Virus record (IMG/VR): IMGVR_UViG_3300009610_000006
Span: 1-64,000 of that record
DNA from: a virus
Length of the DNA: 64,000 nt
Strand: one strand, 5' to 3'
Part shown: piece by piece, positions 1 to 7,616 of the stretch
How positions within the stretch are numbered: position 1 is the first letter of the stretch
Layout of the letters: each line of letters begins with the position of its first letter
Notes under the pieces: model-generated
Seen by the model: the letters and a program-made list of their open reading frames with translations, nothing else
The model's database searches: none
What the model was told of the DNA's origin: nothing
Position numbers and translations under genes: made by a program

Positions 1-128
1 CTGCACCGGGTACTCTGTGCCTTGTGCTGCCACCCTACCTTCACTGACCAGTGGGGTGGGCAGGAGTGTGGTTGTGGCAAGATCAGCCACGACTAGGCAA
101 TAGGCTAACCAACAAAGGAGAACTAGAC
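1..128. other. Leader region without a gene
   Basis: No convincing coding region is seen here. The stretch contains a short inverted repeat (CCACCC near 31 with GGGTGG near 54) and ends in the ribosome binding site AAAGGAG that serves the gene starting at 129. The window edge falls in this region, so an upstream gene could end just outside. Confidence 0.5.
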
Positions 129-308
129 ATGGGATCGTACAAAGTAGAAGTCATCGCTGACAACAGCGGCAAGTGGGCAGGCAATGGGATGCGGTACAGC
201 ACTGAAGCTGCGGCCAAGGACGCCGGGTCATCACTGGCATGGCGCTGGACAGCAGTGCAACAGTGGCGGGTCGTACCCAGCGACGACGCGCCGAACGACA
301 GCAAGTAG
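129..308 (+). CDS. Small hypothetical phage protein (59 aa), paralogue of the 63213 gene
   Basis: I chose the internal ATG at 129 because AAAGGAG lies 9 bases upstream; the longer frame from 51 has no ribosome binding site. The protein has no membrane segment or known catalytic motif. It resembles the 59-residue product of the gene at 63213: both begin with a short beta-like stretch, carry W-x-G-N-G near residue 17 and end with a W-R-V-V block. The two therefore look like diverged copies at either end of the same rightward early operon. Function unknown. Confidence 0.7.
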   Translation: MGSYKVEVIADNSGKWAGNGMRYSTEAAAKDAGSSLAWRWTAVQQWRVVPSDDAPNDSK

Positions 309-326
309 ACAAGGGAGAACCAATCA

Positions 327-464
327 ATGACAAAACAGAGAACCAATCAACGGGCGTGCAGGGTATGCCGCCGGGGCAAGGCATTGCAAGGCGTGCGGTG
401 CAACGGGTGCCAGGGCAGGCTGGACAAGGCCATCACCAAGGCAATCGAGGCAGTGCGGGGCTGA
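327..464 (+). CDS. Small zinc-ribbon-like protein (45 aa)
   Basis: The short frame begins at ATG 327 behind the phage's recurrent leader GGGAGAACCAATCA and ends at TGA 462-464. The product holds two C-x2-C pairs, at residues 11/14 and 25/28, separated by a basic stretch (R-R-G-K). This is the pattern of a minimal zinc ribbon. A basic N-terminus suggests nucleic-acid binding, but that is inference. It sits 18 bases after the preceding gene in a run of small early genes. Confidence 0.6.
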   Translation: MTKQRTNQRACRVCRRGKALQGVRCNGCQGRLDKAITKAIEAVRG

Positions 465-470
465 CCCATT

Positions 471-701
471 ATGCGACATAACAAAGCAGAGATAAACGCC
501 AAGGGTCTGGCGAACGGTTGGCACGCCCAGCGACTAGCTGCTATGGCTAAACAGACTGGCCGGACTATGGCAGATCTGCACCGTGAACAAATCGCCGGGG
601 CATCGGCGTTCAGTGTACCAGCGGAATGTACCAAGGTGACTGCCACCAAAGTCTTCTATCGCTTCAGCGATGGGTCTGAGACTTACATCCTTACAAACTA
701 G
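471..701 (+). CDS. Hypothetical early protein (76 aa)
   Basis: The gene starts 6 bases after the zinc-ribbon gene, with no clear Shine-Dalgarno sequence, so translational coupling is likely. The first 45 residues are predicted helical (N-A-K-G-L-A-N-G-W-H-A-Q-R-L-A-A-M). The C-terminal part, with a Y-R-F-S-D-G-S-E-T-Y block, looks like a beta hairpin. I do not recognise the family. Confidence 0.55.
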   Translation: MRHNKAEINAKGLANGWHAQRLAAMAKQTGRTMADLHREQIAGASAFSVPAECTKVTATKVFYRFSDGSETYILTN

Positions 702-720
702 TGAAACGGAGAACCAATCA

Positions 721-1101
721 ATGGCTAATCATGACAAGTGGGTCAAGGCAATTGCCGCCTCTGCCCTGACAGAAGAACAGATGGACATCATCGACCGGCT
801 GCAACGTGAGGAACAGCTAGTCAATGCGGCCAAGTCCATGGCCGTGCAGGTAGCCGGGGAGTGCAAGGTACCCGGCTGCACGATTGACCACGCCAAGTTG
901 CCCATATATTGGGTCACGGTCGAGGGCATTGGCCGGGTATACCAGGGCCGCGACTACAACAAGGCACGCTCCATCTACCAGGAGTACTGCTTCAACTCGC
1001 GGCAGGAGACGAGTAACCTTGCGGGGCTGGATGTGACGCTGGTAGGCAATGGCATAGAGATCCTCACCTACTTTGCACCCCGGCCATACAACATGGGATA
1101 G
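721..1101 (+). CDS. Hypothetical early protein (126 aa) with a Cys/His cluster
   Basis: The start at 721 is fixed by GGAGAACCAATCA immediately upstream; the longer frame from 670 overlaps the previous gene and lacks a ribosome binding site. The N-terminal half is helical. A segment near residues 48-58 holds C-K-V-P-G-C-T-I-D-H, which could bind a metal. The C-terminal half is beta-rich. No family recognised. Confidence 0.65.
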   Translation: MANHDKWVKAIAASALTEEQMDIIDRLQREEQLVNAAKSMAVQVAGECKVPGCTIDHAKLPIYWVTVEGIGRVYQGRDYNKARSIYQEYCFNSRQETSNLAGLDVTLVGNGIEILTYFAPRPYNMG

Positions 1102-1128
1102 ACATGCAGTAAACTGAGCAGTCAGTAC

Positions 1129-1161
1129 CTGGATAGTTAGTCACTAACGCTACCTATCCAG
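1129..1161. repeat. Inverted repeat enclosing a copy of the 13-bp palindrome
   Basis: CTGGATAG (1129-1136) and CTATCCAG (1154-1161) are perfect inverted arms on either side of the palindrome at 1136-1148. The arrangement could fold as a hairpin in the mRNA between the genes at 721 and 1183. No T-run follows, so a simple intrinsic terminator is unlikely. Confidence 0.5.
1136..1148. repeat. 13-bp palindrome, centre C
   Basis: GTTAGTCACTAAC in the 81-base gap ahead of the gene at 1183. Confidence 0.95.
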
Positions 1162-1182
1162 TGTGCTGGAGGTTCAGACAAC

Positions 1183-2391
1183 ATGGCAAAACTAACTCAG
1201 TCTGACTTGGTCCATCGGTGGTGTAACCGTGCGGTAACCACTGAAACTGGTGACAAACATGCATCCAACCTATCCACTACTCGCGATGGCAAGGTACTGC
1301 TATACGATGGCTCGGTAGTAGGGGTGCATCTGACTATAGGTGGGGTACTAATCACACTCCACGCCGACGGCATTGATACCCCACGCGGGTCACGGTCCAG
1401 CCCGTACCGGATTGTCAATGAGATCCACCGTGGTATGCCCACTGACCAGCATCATGCAGTGCGTATATCCAAGCACATCATGGGCTACAACATGCAATGG
1501 GTAGACAGGGACGACGACACCGCCACGTTACGTAACCTAGCCGCCCGTTTCACTGCCCACTGGGGCTACTGTGGGCGGGATGACAAGGCGCTGGCACGCA
1601 TGAAGGCACGCCGTCACCGGGCCATGGTCACTCACCAAGCCGAGGTGGAGGAGCGTGCCCAGATACTGGCTAGGCTGGACACGCTGGCTAATGGCACAGT
1701 AGTGGAACTGTCCACCTGTCGTACCGCCTTGCTCGCCAGCAGGTGGACCGACAGCGAGATGGAAGTAGCCAAGGTCTATAGCGATAGATGGGAGGTGATT
1801 GACAATGACCGGGTTGCCAAGCACGGCGCATTCGGGCATGTCTCATGGGAGGAACAGCAGCGGCGGCGCAGGCAACGGGATGCCGAACGGGTGGCACGCG
1901 AGGAGAAAGAGAAGGAACATTGGACACCGGAACGCATTGCCGAACTCATCCAGCAGTGGAAGGCCGGGTCCAACAGTGCCATGCCATACAGTAGTACGGT
2001 GCCACAATGGGTACTCACCCAGGCCAGTGCCACTACCTATCTACGAGTGGTGGGTAACGAGGTCGAGACATCACGTGGCGCACGCATAGGTATCCGGGCA
2101 GCGGCACGGCTGCTGCAAATGTGCGACCGCATCTGGGCCAATGGGGTAGACCTGCTCTACAGCTACGACAACCCTGGCCCACAGATTGGACCGTACCAAT
2201 TGCAACTCATCGACATGGACAAGGTCATCATAGGGTGTCATACTCTACTGCGTACCACCATTGAGGAGTTCAGGCCAGTGTTCATGGAGCACGCACTACG
2301 GCTACGCAAGATGGACGCCAGGGAGAATGACATCCTGGCTGATGAACTGCGGCCCATACTGGATACCACCAGCGGCGCAGTTAGTAACTAA
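1183..2391 (+). CDS. Hypothetical early protein (402 aa)
   Basis: The start ATG follows a weak GGAGG motif. The product has no recognised motif. Its middle (about residues 215-250) is a highly charged predicted coiled coil rich in E, R and K. The N-terminal 130 residues are mixed alpha/beta. It ends in A-V-S-N, with the stop codon supplied by a copy of the 13-bp palindrome. The length and position beside replication genes suggest an early accessory role, but nothing in the sequence shows it. Confidence 0.75.
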   Translation: MAKLTQSDLVHRWCNRAVTTETGDKHASNLSTTRDGKVLLYDGSVVGVHLTIGGVLITLHADGIDTPRGSRSSPYRIVNEIHRGMPTDQHHAVRISKHIMGYNMQWVDRDDDTATLRNLAARFTAHWGYCGRDDKALARMKARRHRAMVTHQAEVEERAQILARLDTLANGTVVELSTCRTALLASRWTDSEMEVAKVYSDRWEVIDNDRVAKHGAFGHVSWEEQQRRRRQRDAERVAREEKEKEHWTPERIAELIQQWKAGSNSAMPYSSTVPQWVLTQASATTYLRVVGNEVETSRGARIGIRAAARLLQMCDRIWANGVDLLYSYDNPGPQIGPYQLQLIDMDKVIIGCHTLLRTTIEEFRPVFMEHALRLRKMDARENDILADELRPILDTTSGAVSN

Positions 2392-2392
2392 C
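2380..2392. repeat. 13-bp palindrome, centre A
   Basis: GTTAGTAACTAAC; it encodes the last residues and the TAA stop of the gene at 1183-2391. Confidence 0.95.
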
Positions 2393-2432
2393 TAACCCTA
2401 GCTATCTAGGTATCACAAGGAGAACAGATCGT

Positions 2433-2780
2433 ATGGAAAAAACAAATCGACGCACCGCAAGTGCAACAATGGCTGACCCCTTGGCCAAGGCGACAGTAGA
2501 CACCGTTGCCAAGGTCATTGCCCCAGACGGCACGATCACCGACGTGGAACCAGTCAACGGCAGTGACTTCAAGATCGGGGAACTGTACACCCATACGAAG
2601 TCCACCATCGTGCAGATGATCGACATGCCGGACGGTAGGTTGATGTGGATGGACGAGGAAGGGAAGATGAATGGCAAGGAGGAGAACCCCACGGCTACTG
2701 CACTGGTGGCCAAGTGGCTACTCCCCGGTGACTACATCGCTGGCCATGCCCTGGTGTGTACGAAACGGATGGTGCGCTAA
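2433..2780 (+). CDS. DUF3846-like protein (115 aa)
   Basis: It starts behind AAGGAGAACAGATCGT. The central and C-terminal region follows the pattern I associate with the phage-borne DUF3846 family: a beta strand, a long helix, then D-E-E-G-K-x-x-G-K-x-x-N-P-x-A-T near residues 74-90 and a final G-D-Y-I-A-G-H-A-L-V strand. DUF3846 proteins have no established biochemical role. The first 25 residues are low-complexity and basic. The assignment comes from pattern memory, not from a search. Confidence 0.6.
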   Translation: MEKTNRRTASATMADPLAKATVDTVAKVIAPDGTITDVEPVNGSDFKIGELYTHTKSTIVQMIDMPDGRLMWMDEEGKMNGKEENPTATALVAKWLLPGDYIAGHALVCTKRMVR

Positions 2781-2784
2781 GTAC

Positions 2785-2813
2785 TTGATTCCAAAGGAGA
2801 TGTATGGTACAAT
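2785..2813 (+). promoter_or_regulatory. Possible sigma70-type promoter
   Basis: TTGATT (2785-2790) and TACAAT (2808-2813) are separated by 17 bases. The same bases hold the ribosome binding site and candidate start of the next gene, so this may be coincidence. If active, the transcript would be almost leaderless for the ATG at 2821. Confidence 0.3.
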
Positions 2814-3279
2814 GATCATCATGAAGAACACTACACCGGGCGTACTGCCCAACTTTTTGGCCGAGCTTGAACTGGTACTGGGCGACAGCCACAACCTGCC
2901 GCTCGACCCTGATTGTACTGGTGGTATCACCCCACTAGGTGACAACGAGAAACTCATAGGCACCGTACCAGAAGGGACGACGCGGGTATTGTATCTGGTA
3001 TCCCGCTACTACGACCTGCTCCATGCCCAGCAGAAGACTGTCTATGAGTTCGCCGCAGACGGCAGCAAAGCCGAGGCCGCTGCTCAGACGTTGGGTACTC
3101 TCACCAAGGAACGTGCCGACACCTACCGTGGTATGTTCTGGGCCAGCGTCCACGACCACTACCCGCCAGCTATAGATTGCAGGGGGCTGTCACTGAGACA
3201 AGGCTGGGCGCTGACCGAGACCCCTGATGAGGACCACGTCGGCGCATTGCTCCTCAACCTGTTGAAAGGAAGGAGGTGA
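2812..3279 (+). CDS. Hypothetical early protein (155 aa)
   Basis: Three in-frame ATGs occur at 2800, 2812 and 2821. I favour 2812 because AAAGGAG (2793-2799) is 12 bases upstream; 2800 touches the ribosome binding site. The longer frame from 2671 lies inside the preceding gene and is not credible. The protein is acidic at its N-terminus (L-A-E-L-E-L-V-L-G-D), helical in the middle and ends in a basic G-R-R. No known family recognised. Confidence 0.6.
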   Translation: MIIMKNTTPGVLPNFLAELELVLGDSHNLPLDPDCTGGITPLGDNEKLIGTVPEGTTRVLYLVSRYYDLLHAQQKTVYEFAADGSKAEAAAQTLGTLTKERADTYRGMFWASVHDHYPPAIDCRGLSLRQGWALTETPDEDHVGALLLNLLKGRR

Positions 3280-3323
3280 GGGTATAGAGGTAAGGACTAC
3301 GCAGTAACAAGCAAGTTCACACC

Positions 3324-3357
3324 GGTGGTACATGTGGGCAACCTCGCATGTACCACC
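3324..3357 (+). other. Strong hairpin in the leader of the helicase gene
   Basis: GGTGGTACATG (3324-3334) pairs perfectly with CATGTACCACC (3347-3357) around a 12-base loop. No T-run follows. It lies in the 110-base gap before the helicase gene and could be a stabiliser or regulatory fold of the mRNA. Confidence 0.6.
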
Positions 3358-3389
3358 ACCATTATGAAACGCAAGGGAGTATATAAGTT

Positions 3390-5222
3390 ATGGCATTGAA
3401 ACTAAACAACAAGAGACAACAACCAATCACAACTGATCGAACGGCTGACCGCTCGGCGGAGCTTGAGGGTCGCGGGACCGACAGCGTATGGCATGAGAAC
3501 ATGCTGGCATCACTGCTGGTGGACATGCACCCATCTATACCCACCATCACCAGTATCCGCTACGTGGCATTCGGCGCAGACGCACGTGACGAGGAACGTG
3601 AGAAGTTGCTCACCCTCATGGACCAGCCACGCCTACAACTCACTGGCCAACAACTCGCAGTACTCCGGGAGTTAGTAACTAACCGCCGCCACATAATGGT
3701 ACGGGCACGGGCAGGGACGGGGAAAACCACACTCATTAACGAGTGCATCGCTTGGCTCGTCCTGCTTGCCAGGGCAATGGGACGTCAAGCCCCCAGCTAT
3801 AGTGCCCTGTCCTACCACCAGCTTGGCATTGAGTTTATGAGAGACAATGGCATCGAGGGCCGGGACATCGGACGCCTCATCGAGCTAGGCAAGTCCAACG
3901 CTGGCGGTATATGGGCCATGCTCGATGCACTGGGTATCAAGGCCAACACCAACGACGACCAACTCACCAAGGCACGGGTACGCAAGATGCGTGTCAACCT
4001 GCGGCGGTTACTCGGGTACTGCAAGAACGAGTGGCGCACCCCCACCGAGGAGAATGTCAAGGCCCTGTGTGACCGGTACGATGTGACACTGGACAACGGC
4101 ACCCTGTCCCAGGTATGCGGGGCATTGGATTACCTGCTGGAGATGTCACTGGATCTACGCAAGTGGGGCATAGGGTTCGATGACCAACTCTGGTGGCAGG
4201 CCGAGACACATGCCGAGTTGACCACTGCACCATCACTCGTATTCGTCGATGAGTACCAGGATACCAACCAACCCCAGGCCGAGATGGTGAGGAAGTTAGT
4301 ACTGGCAGGGGCACGGGTGGTGGTGGTAGGTGACGAGAGACAGGCCATCTTCGGATTCCGTGGCGCAGACACCAAGGCCATGGACAACGGGGAGGTACTG
4401 CTACGTGGCACAGATGACCGGGGCTTGACTGTCCTGCCACTGACACAGACTCGCCGCTGTTCCGAGATGGTGGTGCGGTTGACACAGGCCATCGTGCCAG
4501 ACTTCGAATGCCTGCCCGGTACTGCCAAGGGTGGGCTGGGCGTAGTGCAGGACACTGAGCTAATCGCATGGCTCAAGCCCGGTGACGTGGTGCTCTGCCG
4601 CAACAACGCCGACTTGGTTGCACTAGCATACAGGTTACTGTCTAAGTCCATCCCCTGCATGATCAAGGGCAGGGATATAGGTGACAAGCTGTGCGACTTG
4701 GTTGACGAGGTCAACGGCAAGGACTGGGCCGGGGATGCCTCGTCGTTTGGCCTGTCGCTGCGCGACTGGTACCTAGCCAAGCGCAAGCCACTGCTCATGG
4801 AGGGGGATGATGCCGAGCGTCGGCTGGCCGCATTGCAGGATCAGTTTGACTGTCTCAATGTCCTGGCAATGGAGGGCATGGACGCAGGTAAGATCAAGAA
4901 TACAATACGCCTTGTCTTCGGGGATGGCGCACGCAACGGCAAGGTGACACTAAGTACTGGCCACAAGTTCAAGGGGCTAGAGGTCGAGACCAGTGATAAC
5001 AGACTGGTACTGCTGCGCCCTGATCGCCTGGGTGTCGCTGGCCGCAACGACGAAGACACCATGCAGGAGTCCAACGTCCTCAACGTCATGCTCACCCGTG
5101 CCAAGGGTGGGTTATACTTTGTCCCGTACATTACCAAGAAGGGGCGCGAGGTACAGGTACCCCAGGTACTGGAGTCACGGTGGTTGGAACTAATAGCCGA
5201 GACACTGGAGATAACGCAATGA
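3390..5222 (+). CDS. UvrD/Rep-like superfamily 1 DNA helicase (610 aa)
   Basis: The protein shows the ordered SF1 helicase motifs. Motif I is R-A-G-T-G-K-T-T near residue 107, motif II D-E-Y-Q-D near 287, motif III V-V-G-D-E-R-Q-A-I-F-G-F-R-G near 313-326, motif IV Q-T-R-R-C near 350, motif V S-T-G-H-K-F-K-G-L-E near 523 and motif VI V-M-L-T-R-A-K near 567. It should unwind DNA with ATP during phage replication or repair. An insertion of about 120 residues follows motif I, and the first 90 residues are not helicase-like. A copy of the 13-bp palindrome lies inside the gene just before motif I and encodes L-V-T-N. The last bases overlap the next small gene. Confidence 0.92.
   Translation: MALKLNNKRQQPITTDRTADRSAELEGRGTDSVWHENMLASLLVDMHPSIPTITSIRYVAFGADARDEEREKLLTLMDQPRLQLTGQQLAVLRELVTNRRHIMVRARAGTGKTTLINECIAWLVLLARAMGRQAPSYSALSYHQLGIEFMRDNGIEGRDIGRLIELGKSNAGGIWAMLDALGIKANTNDDQLTKARVRKMRVNLRRLLGYCKNEWRTPTEENVKALCDRYDVTLDNGTLSQVCGALDYLLEMSLDLRKWGIGFDDQLWWQAETHAELTTAPSLVFVDEYQDTNQPQAEMVRKLVLAGARVVVVGDERQAIFGFRGADTKAMDNGEVLLRGTDDRGLTVLPLTQTRRCSEMVVRLTQAIVPDFECLPGTAKGGLGVVQDTELIAWLKPGDVVLCRNNADLVALAYRLLSKSIPCMIKGRDIGDKLCDLVDEVNGKDWAGDASSFGLSLRDWYLAKRKPLLMEGDDAERRLAALQDQFDCLNVLAMEGMDAGKIKNTIRLVFGDGARNGKVTLSTGHKFKGLEVETSDNRLVLLRPDRLGVAGRNDEDTMQESNVLNVMLTRAKGGLYFVPYITKKGREVQVPQVLESRWLELIAETLEITQ
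3671..3683. repeat. 13-bp palindrome, centre A
   Basis: GTTAGTAACTAAC inside the helicase gene, read as L-V-T-N. Confidence 0.95.
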
Positions 5223-5356
5223 CACCACTGCTGGAGATGCTGGAGATCATCTGGCTCTGGTTCCGCATTGCACTGATGCTCATCGTAGCCTTCTTCGCAT
5301 TCAGTGCGGTGGTGATAGCGGTGAGCATGGCGATTATGGTACTGCTACAGAAGTAA
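5219..5356 (+). CDS. Small membrane protein (45 aa)
   Basis: The ATG at 5219 overlaps the helicase stop codon by four bases, a typical coupled start. Residues 10-43 form one long hydrophobic stretch that could span the inner membrane once or as a hairpin. A single Lys ends the protein. No family recognised. Confidence 0.6.
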   Translation: MTPLLEMLEIIWLWFRIALMLIVAFFAFSAVVIAVSMAIMVLLQK

Positions 5357-5370
5357 GGAGAATGGAGCTA

Positions 5371-5754
5371 ATGACATGGCAACGCGCACGCGCGATTAAA
5401 AGAAGTGGGGGCCGGGTCGCCTACCGCATCAAGTTTGGATCACATCGCGACCCGTGGAGTGAGGTCAAGGATGAGATCAAGGGGCCGATGGGGTTTGGAT
5501 CTAATGCCATCCTCATTGGCACCGTGGGCAGAGGCGGGATACTGGTACCCAGGGATGCCGAGTGGATGGAGGTGATCGACATGGCCACCGCACCCGTCGT
5601 CCCAACCGGCGAAGTGTTAGTCACTAACGCCGGTGCCCCCACCCAGGATGAACTGTTCACTGTGGTACGATATGACCCTGATGGGGTACCCGTGATCAAG
5701 CGCGGCAACACTGGTGCTGAGTACCGCCTGTCCAACAAGGAGAACCAATCATGA
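5371..5754 (+). CDS. Hypothetical protein (127 aa)
   Basis: The ATG at 5362 is only one base from the ribosome binding site TAAGGAG, so I prefer the ATG at 5371, ten bases away. The product is beta-rich with G-S-N-A-I-L-I-G-T-V-G-R-G-G-I-L-V-P near residues 45-60. A palindrome copy inside the gene encodes L-V-T-N. The gene ends in A-T-G-A, overlapping the next start. Confidence 0.6.
   Translation: MTWQRARAIKRSGGRVAYRIKFGSHRDPWSEVKDEIKGPMGFGSNAILIGTVGRGGILVPRDAEWMEVIDMATAPVVPTGEVLVTNAGAPTQDELFTVVRYDPDGVPVIKRGNTGAEYRLSNKENQS
5616..5628. repeat. 13-bp palindrome, centre C
   Basis: GTTAGTCACTAAC inside the gene at 5371-5754, read as L-V-T-N. Confidence 0.95.
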
Positions 5755-5927
5755 GATGCGAGAAACGTTACCGCCTGCTCGACGCCAACGCGGAACTCGA
5801 CCGCTGTGACAACCAAGCCACCCACCACTGCGACAACTGCGACCAGCACGTATGCGAAATGTGCGTCGATCTGTGCGCCACCGACGGCGAACCCTGCGAA
5901 GCGGTACTCATTGAAGAACTTGCATAG
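5751..5927 (+). CDS. Cysteine-rich B-box-like zinc protein (58 aa)
   Basis: The ATG at 5751 follows AAGGAGAACCAATC and overlaps the previous stop by four bases. The product has eight Cys and three His: C3, C19, H25, H26, C27, C30, H33, C35, C38, C42 and C49. The block C-D-x7-C-D-N-C-D-Q-H-V-C-E-M-C resembles a B-box or related treble-clef zinc finger. A role in protein or nucleic-acid binding is inferred. Confidence 0.6.
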   Translation: MRCEKRYRLLDANAELDRCDNQATHHCDNCDQHVCEMCVDLCATDGEPCEAVLIEELA

Positions 5928-5950
5928 GGAAATTTATTCTCACATTACAG

Positions 5951-5979
5951 TTGACATGCGGCGTCAATCGTAGTATCAT
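5951..5979 (+). promoter_or_regulatory. Sigma70 promoter with overlapping dyad operator
   Basis: TTGACA (5951-5956), a 17-base spacer and TATCAT (5974-5979) form a good promoter, with A/T-rich AAATTTATTC upstream. The -35 hexamer is embedded in the dyad TTGAC-N7-GTCAA (5951-5967), which recurs at two leftward promoters. It should drive the XRE regulator and the ParB-like gene. Confidence 0.8.
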
Positions 5980-5986
5980 TCAAGTT

Positions 5987-6217
5987 GTGGCGCATCAATT
6001 TGAAACCCTCGCCGCTGAGGTGGGCATCTCAACACGTCACCTCTACCGCATATTGAACGAGGGTAGTAGACCTAGTGTCAATGTACTGGGTCGCCTATCC
6101 GCAGCCATGGGTCTATCCATGGATGAACTACTCGCCGTCATAGACAAGGCGGCAACGACTCAGCTAAGGAAACGCGCCGGTCGAAGTAAGCGTCGTCGGC
6201 GTAAAGTTAGTCACTAA
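5987..6217 (+). CDS. XRE/Cro-type helix-turn-helix regulator (76 aa)
   Basis: The body F-E-T-L-A-A-E-V-G-I-S-T-R-H-L-Y-R-I-L-N-E followed by the L-G-R-L-S-A-A-M-G-L-S-M-D-E-L-L block is the helix-turn-helix and following helices of a Cro/CI-like DNA-binding domain. The tail is very basic (R-K-R-A-G-R-S-K-R-R-R-R-K). The start is uncertain: GTG 5987 lies at the predicted transcription start and would make a leaderless message. A TTG at 5951 would restore helix 1 but overlaps the promoter. The last codons and stop are supplied by a palindrome copy. It is a candidate repressor acting on the dyad at its own promoter. Confidence 0.7.
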   Translation: MAHQFETLAAEVGISTRHLYRILNEGSRPSVNVLGRLSAAMGLSMDELLAVIDKAATTQLRKRAGRSKRRRRKVSH

Positions 6218-6218
6218 C
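6206..6218. repeat. 13-bp palindrome, centre C
   Basis: GTTAGTCACTAAC; it supplies V-S-H-stop of the XRE gene and lies 29 bases before the ParB-like start. Confidence 0.95.
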
Positions 6219-6247
6219 CAATACCAATCAAGGAGATTGTATATCGT

Positions 6248-7483
6248 ATGGCAACCGAACAGACCGCAACCGTTAAGAAGAACGTCACCCCCGCCGCCGT
6301 TGTGGCGAAGGGAACCCGTGTCGATGTCACCGCAACGCCGCTGGTGATTCAATCAGCACAGCAGATCCCCGTCAAGGACTTGGTATTGCTTGACAACCCT
6401 GGCCGCATGGAAGGCGATAACAAACTAGAGATGCTGCGCCACGCCATCGAACAGGCTGGCCAAGTGTTGCAGGCACTGACCATCAGGCCGACAACCGAGG
6501 AAGATGGGGAACATTTCGCGGAAGGTAAGTTTGCAATCGTAGACGGTCGCCGCCGCTTCCGCTGCGCGAAATCACTGGGCTTCAAAACTGTACCCGTCAT
6601 CCTGTGGAACCCCGGCAAGGGCAAGGACCGCATCACCACTGTCCAGGGTGCGATCCTCGCCAACCTCGCCAACCGTAGCCTCACCGCACCCGAGATGCTC
6701 AATGCATTCCTCGCCCTGGCCGACGACCTGGACTGGGATGTGAAGGTACCCAAGGCTGGCGAGAAGGGAGTGGGTGCCTGTGGCAAGGACGTGGAGAAGC
6801 TGGCTCGATACACCGAGACCAGCAAGGCCACCATCTACCGCACCCTCCGCATGGGTCTCCTCGACAAGGACATCCTGAAGAAAGTCCACAACAAAGAAGT
6901 CGGTGCCGATGCCGCCCGTGACATGGGTGGTCTCGCGGCCAGCGGATTCCTCACCGAGGACCAGATCAAGCTGGTATTCGAGGAAGCCTTCGACGCCAAT
7001 GCCAAGAAGAAGATCGACAACAAGCGCGACCCGAATGCGCCAGACACCAGGACGCCTGATCAGATACGCTTGGACAACCTGGAACGTAAGCGCAAGCTGG
7101 CAAAGAAACGCGCGGCCAAGGCCAGCGAGAACGGTGAGGGTGGTGCCGAAGTCGAGGAAGTCGAGGAGGTCATTGCCGTATCCAAGGGTGATCTCAAGAA
7201 GGCAGCGATCAAGCTGGAGAAGGAAGGCAAACTCTCCAGCAAGGCGGCGGCAGCGGTGGCTGAGGCGGCGGGTAAGGGTGCGGGTATCAGCGCCGATGCC
7301 AAGTCCATGACGCTCAAGCTCAAGCACCTGGACGACCTGTGTGAGGAGTTGATCAACGACGAGAATCCTCACATTGCCAAACTTGGGGCCGCAATGTCCA
7401 AGTTCATGGACGGGTCGCTGGTCATGCCCGAAGTGGTCAAGCAGTTCGAGAAGCACTGCCTGCCTGCTGATGACGTGGAATAG
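6248..7483 (+). CDS. ParB/KorB-like DNA-binding protein (411 aa)
   Basis: The N-terminal domain (about residues 35-130) follows the ParB pattern: an I-P-V-K-D-L strand, then V-D-G-R-R-R-F-R-C-A-K-S-L-G-F near residue 98, equivalent to the G-E-R-R-x-R-A-A box. A central helix-turn-helix lies near residues 178-205 (Y-T-E-T-S-K-A-T-I-Y-R-T-L-R), followed by an N-K-E-V-G-A-D-A-A-R segment typical of the ParB/KorB linker helices. The C-terminal third is Lys/Glu/Ala-rich with a helical end (about residues 360-405) that could dimerise. ParB and KorB proteins bind short palindromes and spread or repress. No ParA/IncC partner is seen nearby. It is my leading candidate for the protein that binds the 13-bp palindrome. 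Confidence 0.88.
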   Translation: MATEQTATVKKNVTPAAVVAKGTRVDVTATPLVIQSAQQIPVKDLVLLDNPGRMEGDNKLEMLRHAIEQAGQVLQALTIRPTTEEDGEHFAEGKFAIVDGRRRFRCAKSLGFKTVPVILWNPGKGKDRITTVQGAILANLANRSLTAPEMLNAFLALADDLDWDVKVPKAGEKGVGACGKDVEKLARYTETSKATIYRTLRMGLLDKDILKKVHNKEVGADAARDMGGLAASGFLTEDQIKLVFEEAFDANAKKKIDNKRDPNAPDTRTPDQIRLDNLERKRKLAKKRAAKASENGEGGAEVEEVEEVIAVSKGDLKKAAIKLEKEGKLSSKAAAAVAEAAGKGAGISADAKSMTLKLKHLDDLCEELINDENPHIAKLGAAMSKFMDGSLVMPEVVKQFEKHCLPADDVE

Positions 7484-7502
7484 GCGGCAGTCAACCAGCT
7501 TA

Positions 7503-7585
7503 CCCGCCGTGGCCTAGACAGCGCGGCGGGTTGGACACCGGGGTAGGGTATGGCACAGACGGACAGTGCAGTACCCTGCCCCGGT
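7503..7585 (+). other. Two tandem hairpins after the ParB-like gene
   Basis: CCCGCCG (7503-7509) pairs with CGGCGGG (7524-7530). ACCGGGGTAGGGTA (7537-7550) pairs with TACCCTGCCCCGGT (7572-7585) with one G-T pair. A palindrome copy follows two bases later. There is no T-run, so this looks like a structured intergenic RNA or attenuator rather than a simple terminator. Confidence 0.6.
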
Positions 7586-7586
7586 T

Positions 7587-7599
7587 GTTAGTCACTAAC
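7587..7599. repeat. 13-bp palindrome, centre C
   Basis: GTTAGTCACTAAC between the tandem hairpins and the ribosome binding site of the gene at 7617. Confidence 0.95.
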
Positions 7600-7616
7600 C
7601 AGGAGGAACCAATCAC

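Noticed and set aside
5951-5986. TTG 5951 as start of the XRE gene
   Set aside because: Those bases form the promoter -35 and -10; kept only as an alternative because helix 1 of the domain would be more complete.
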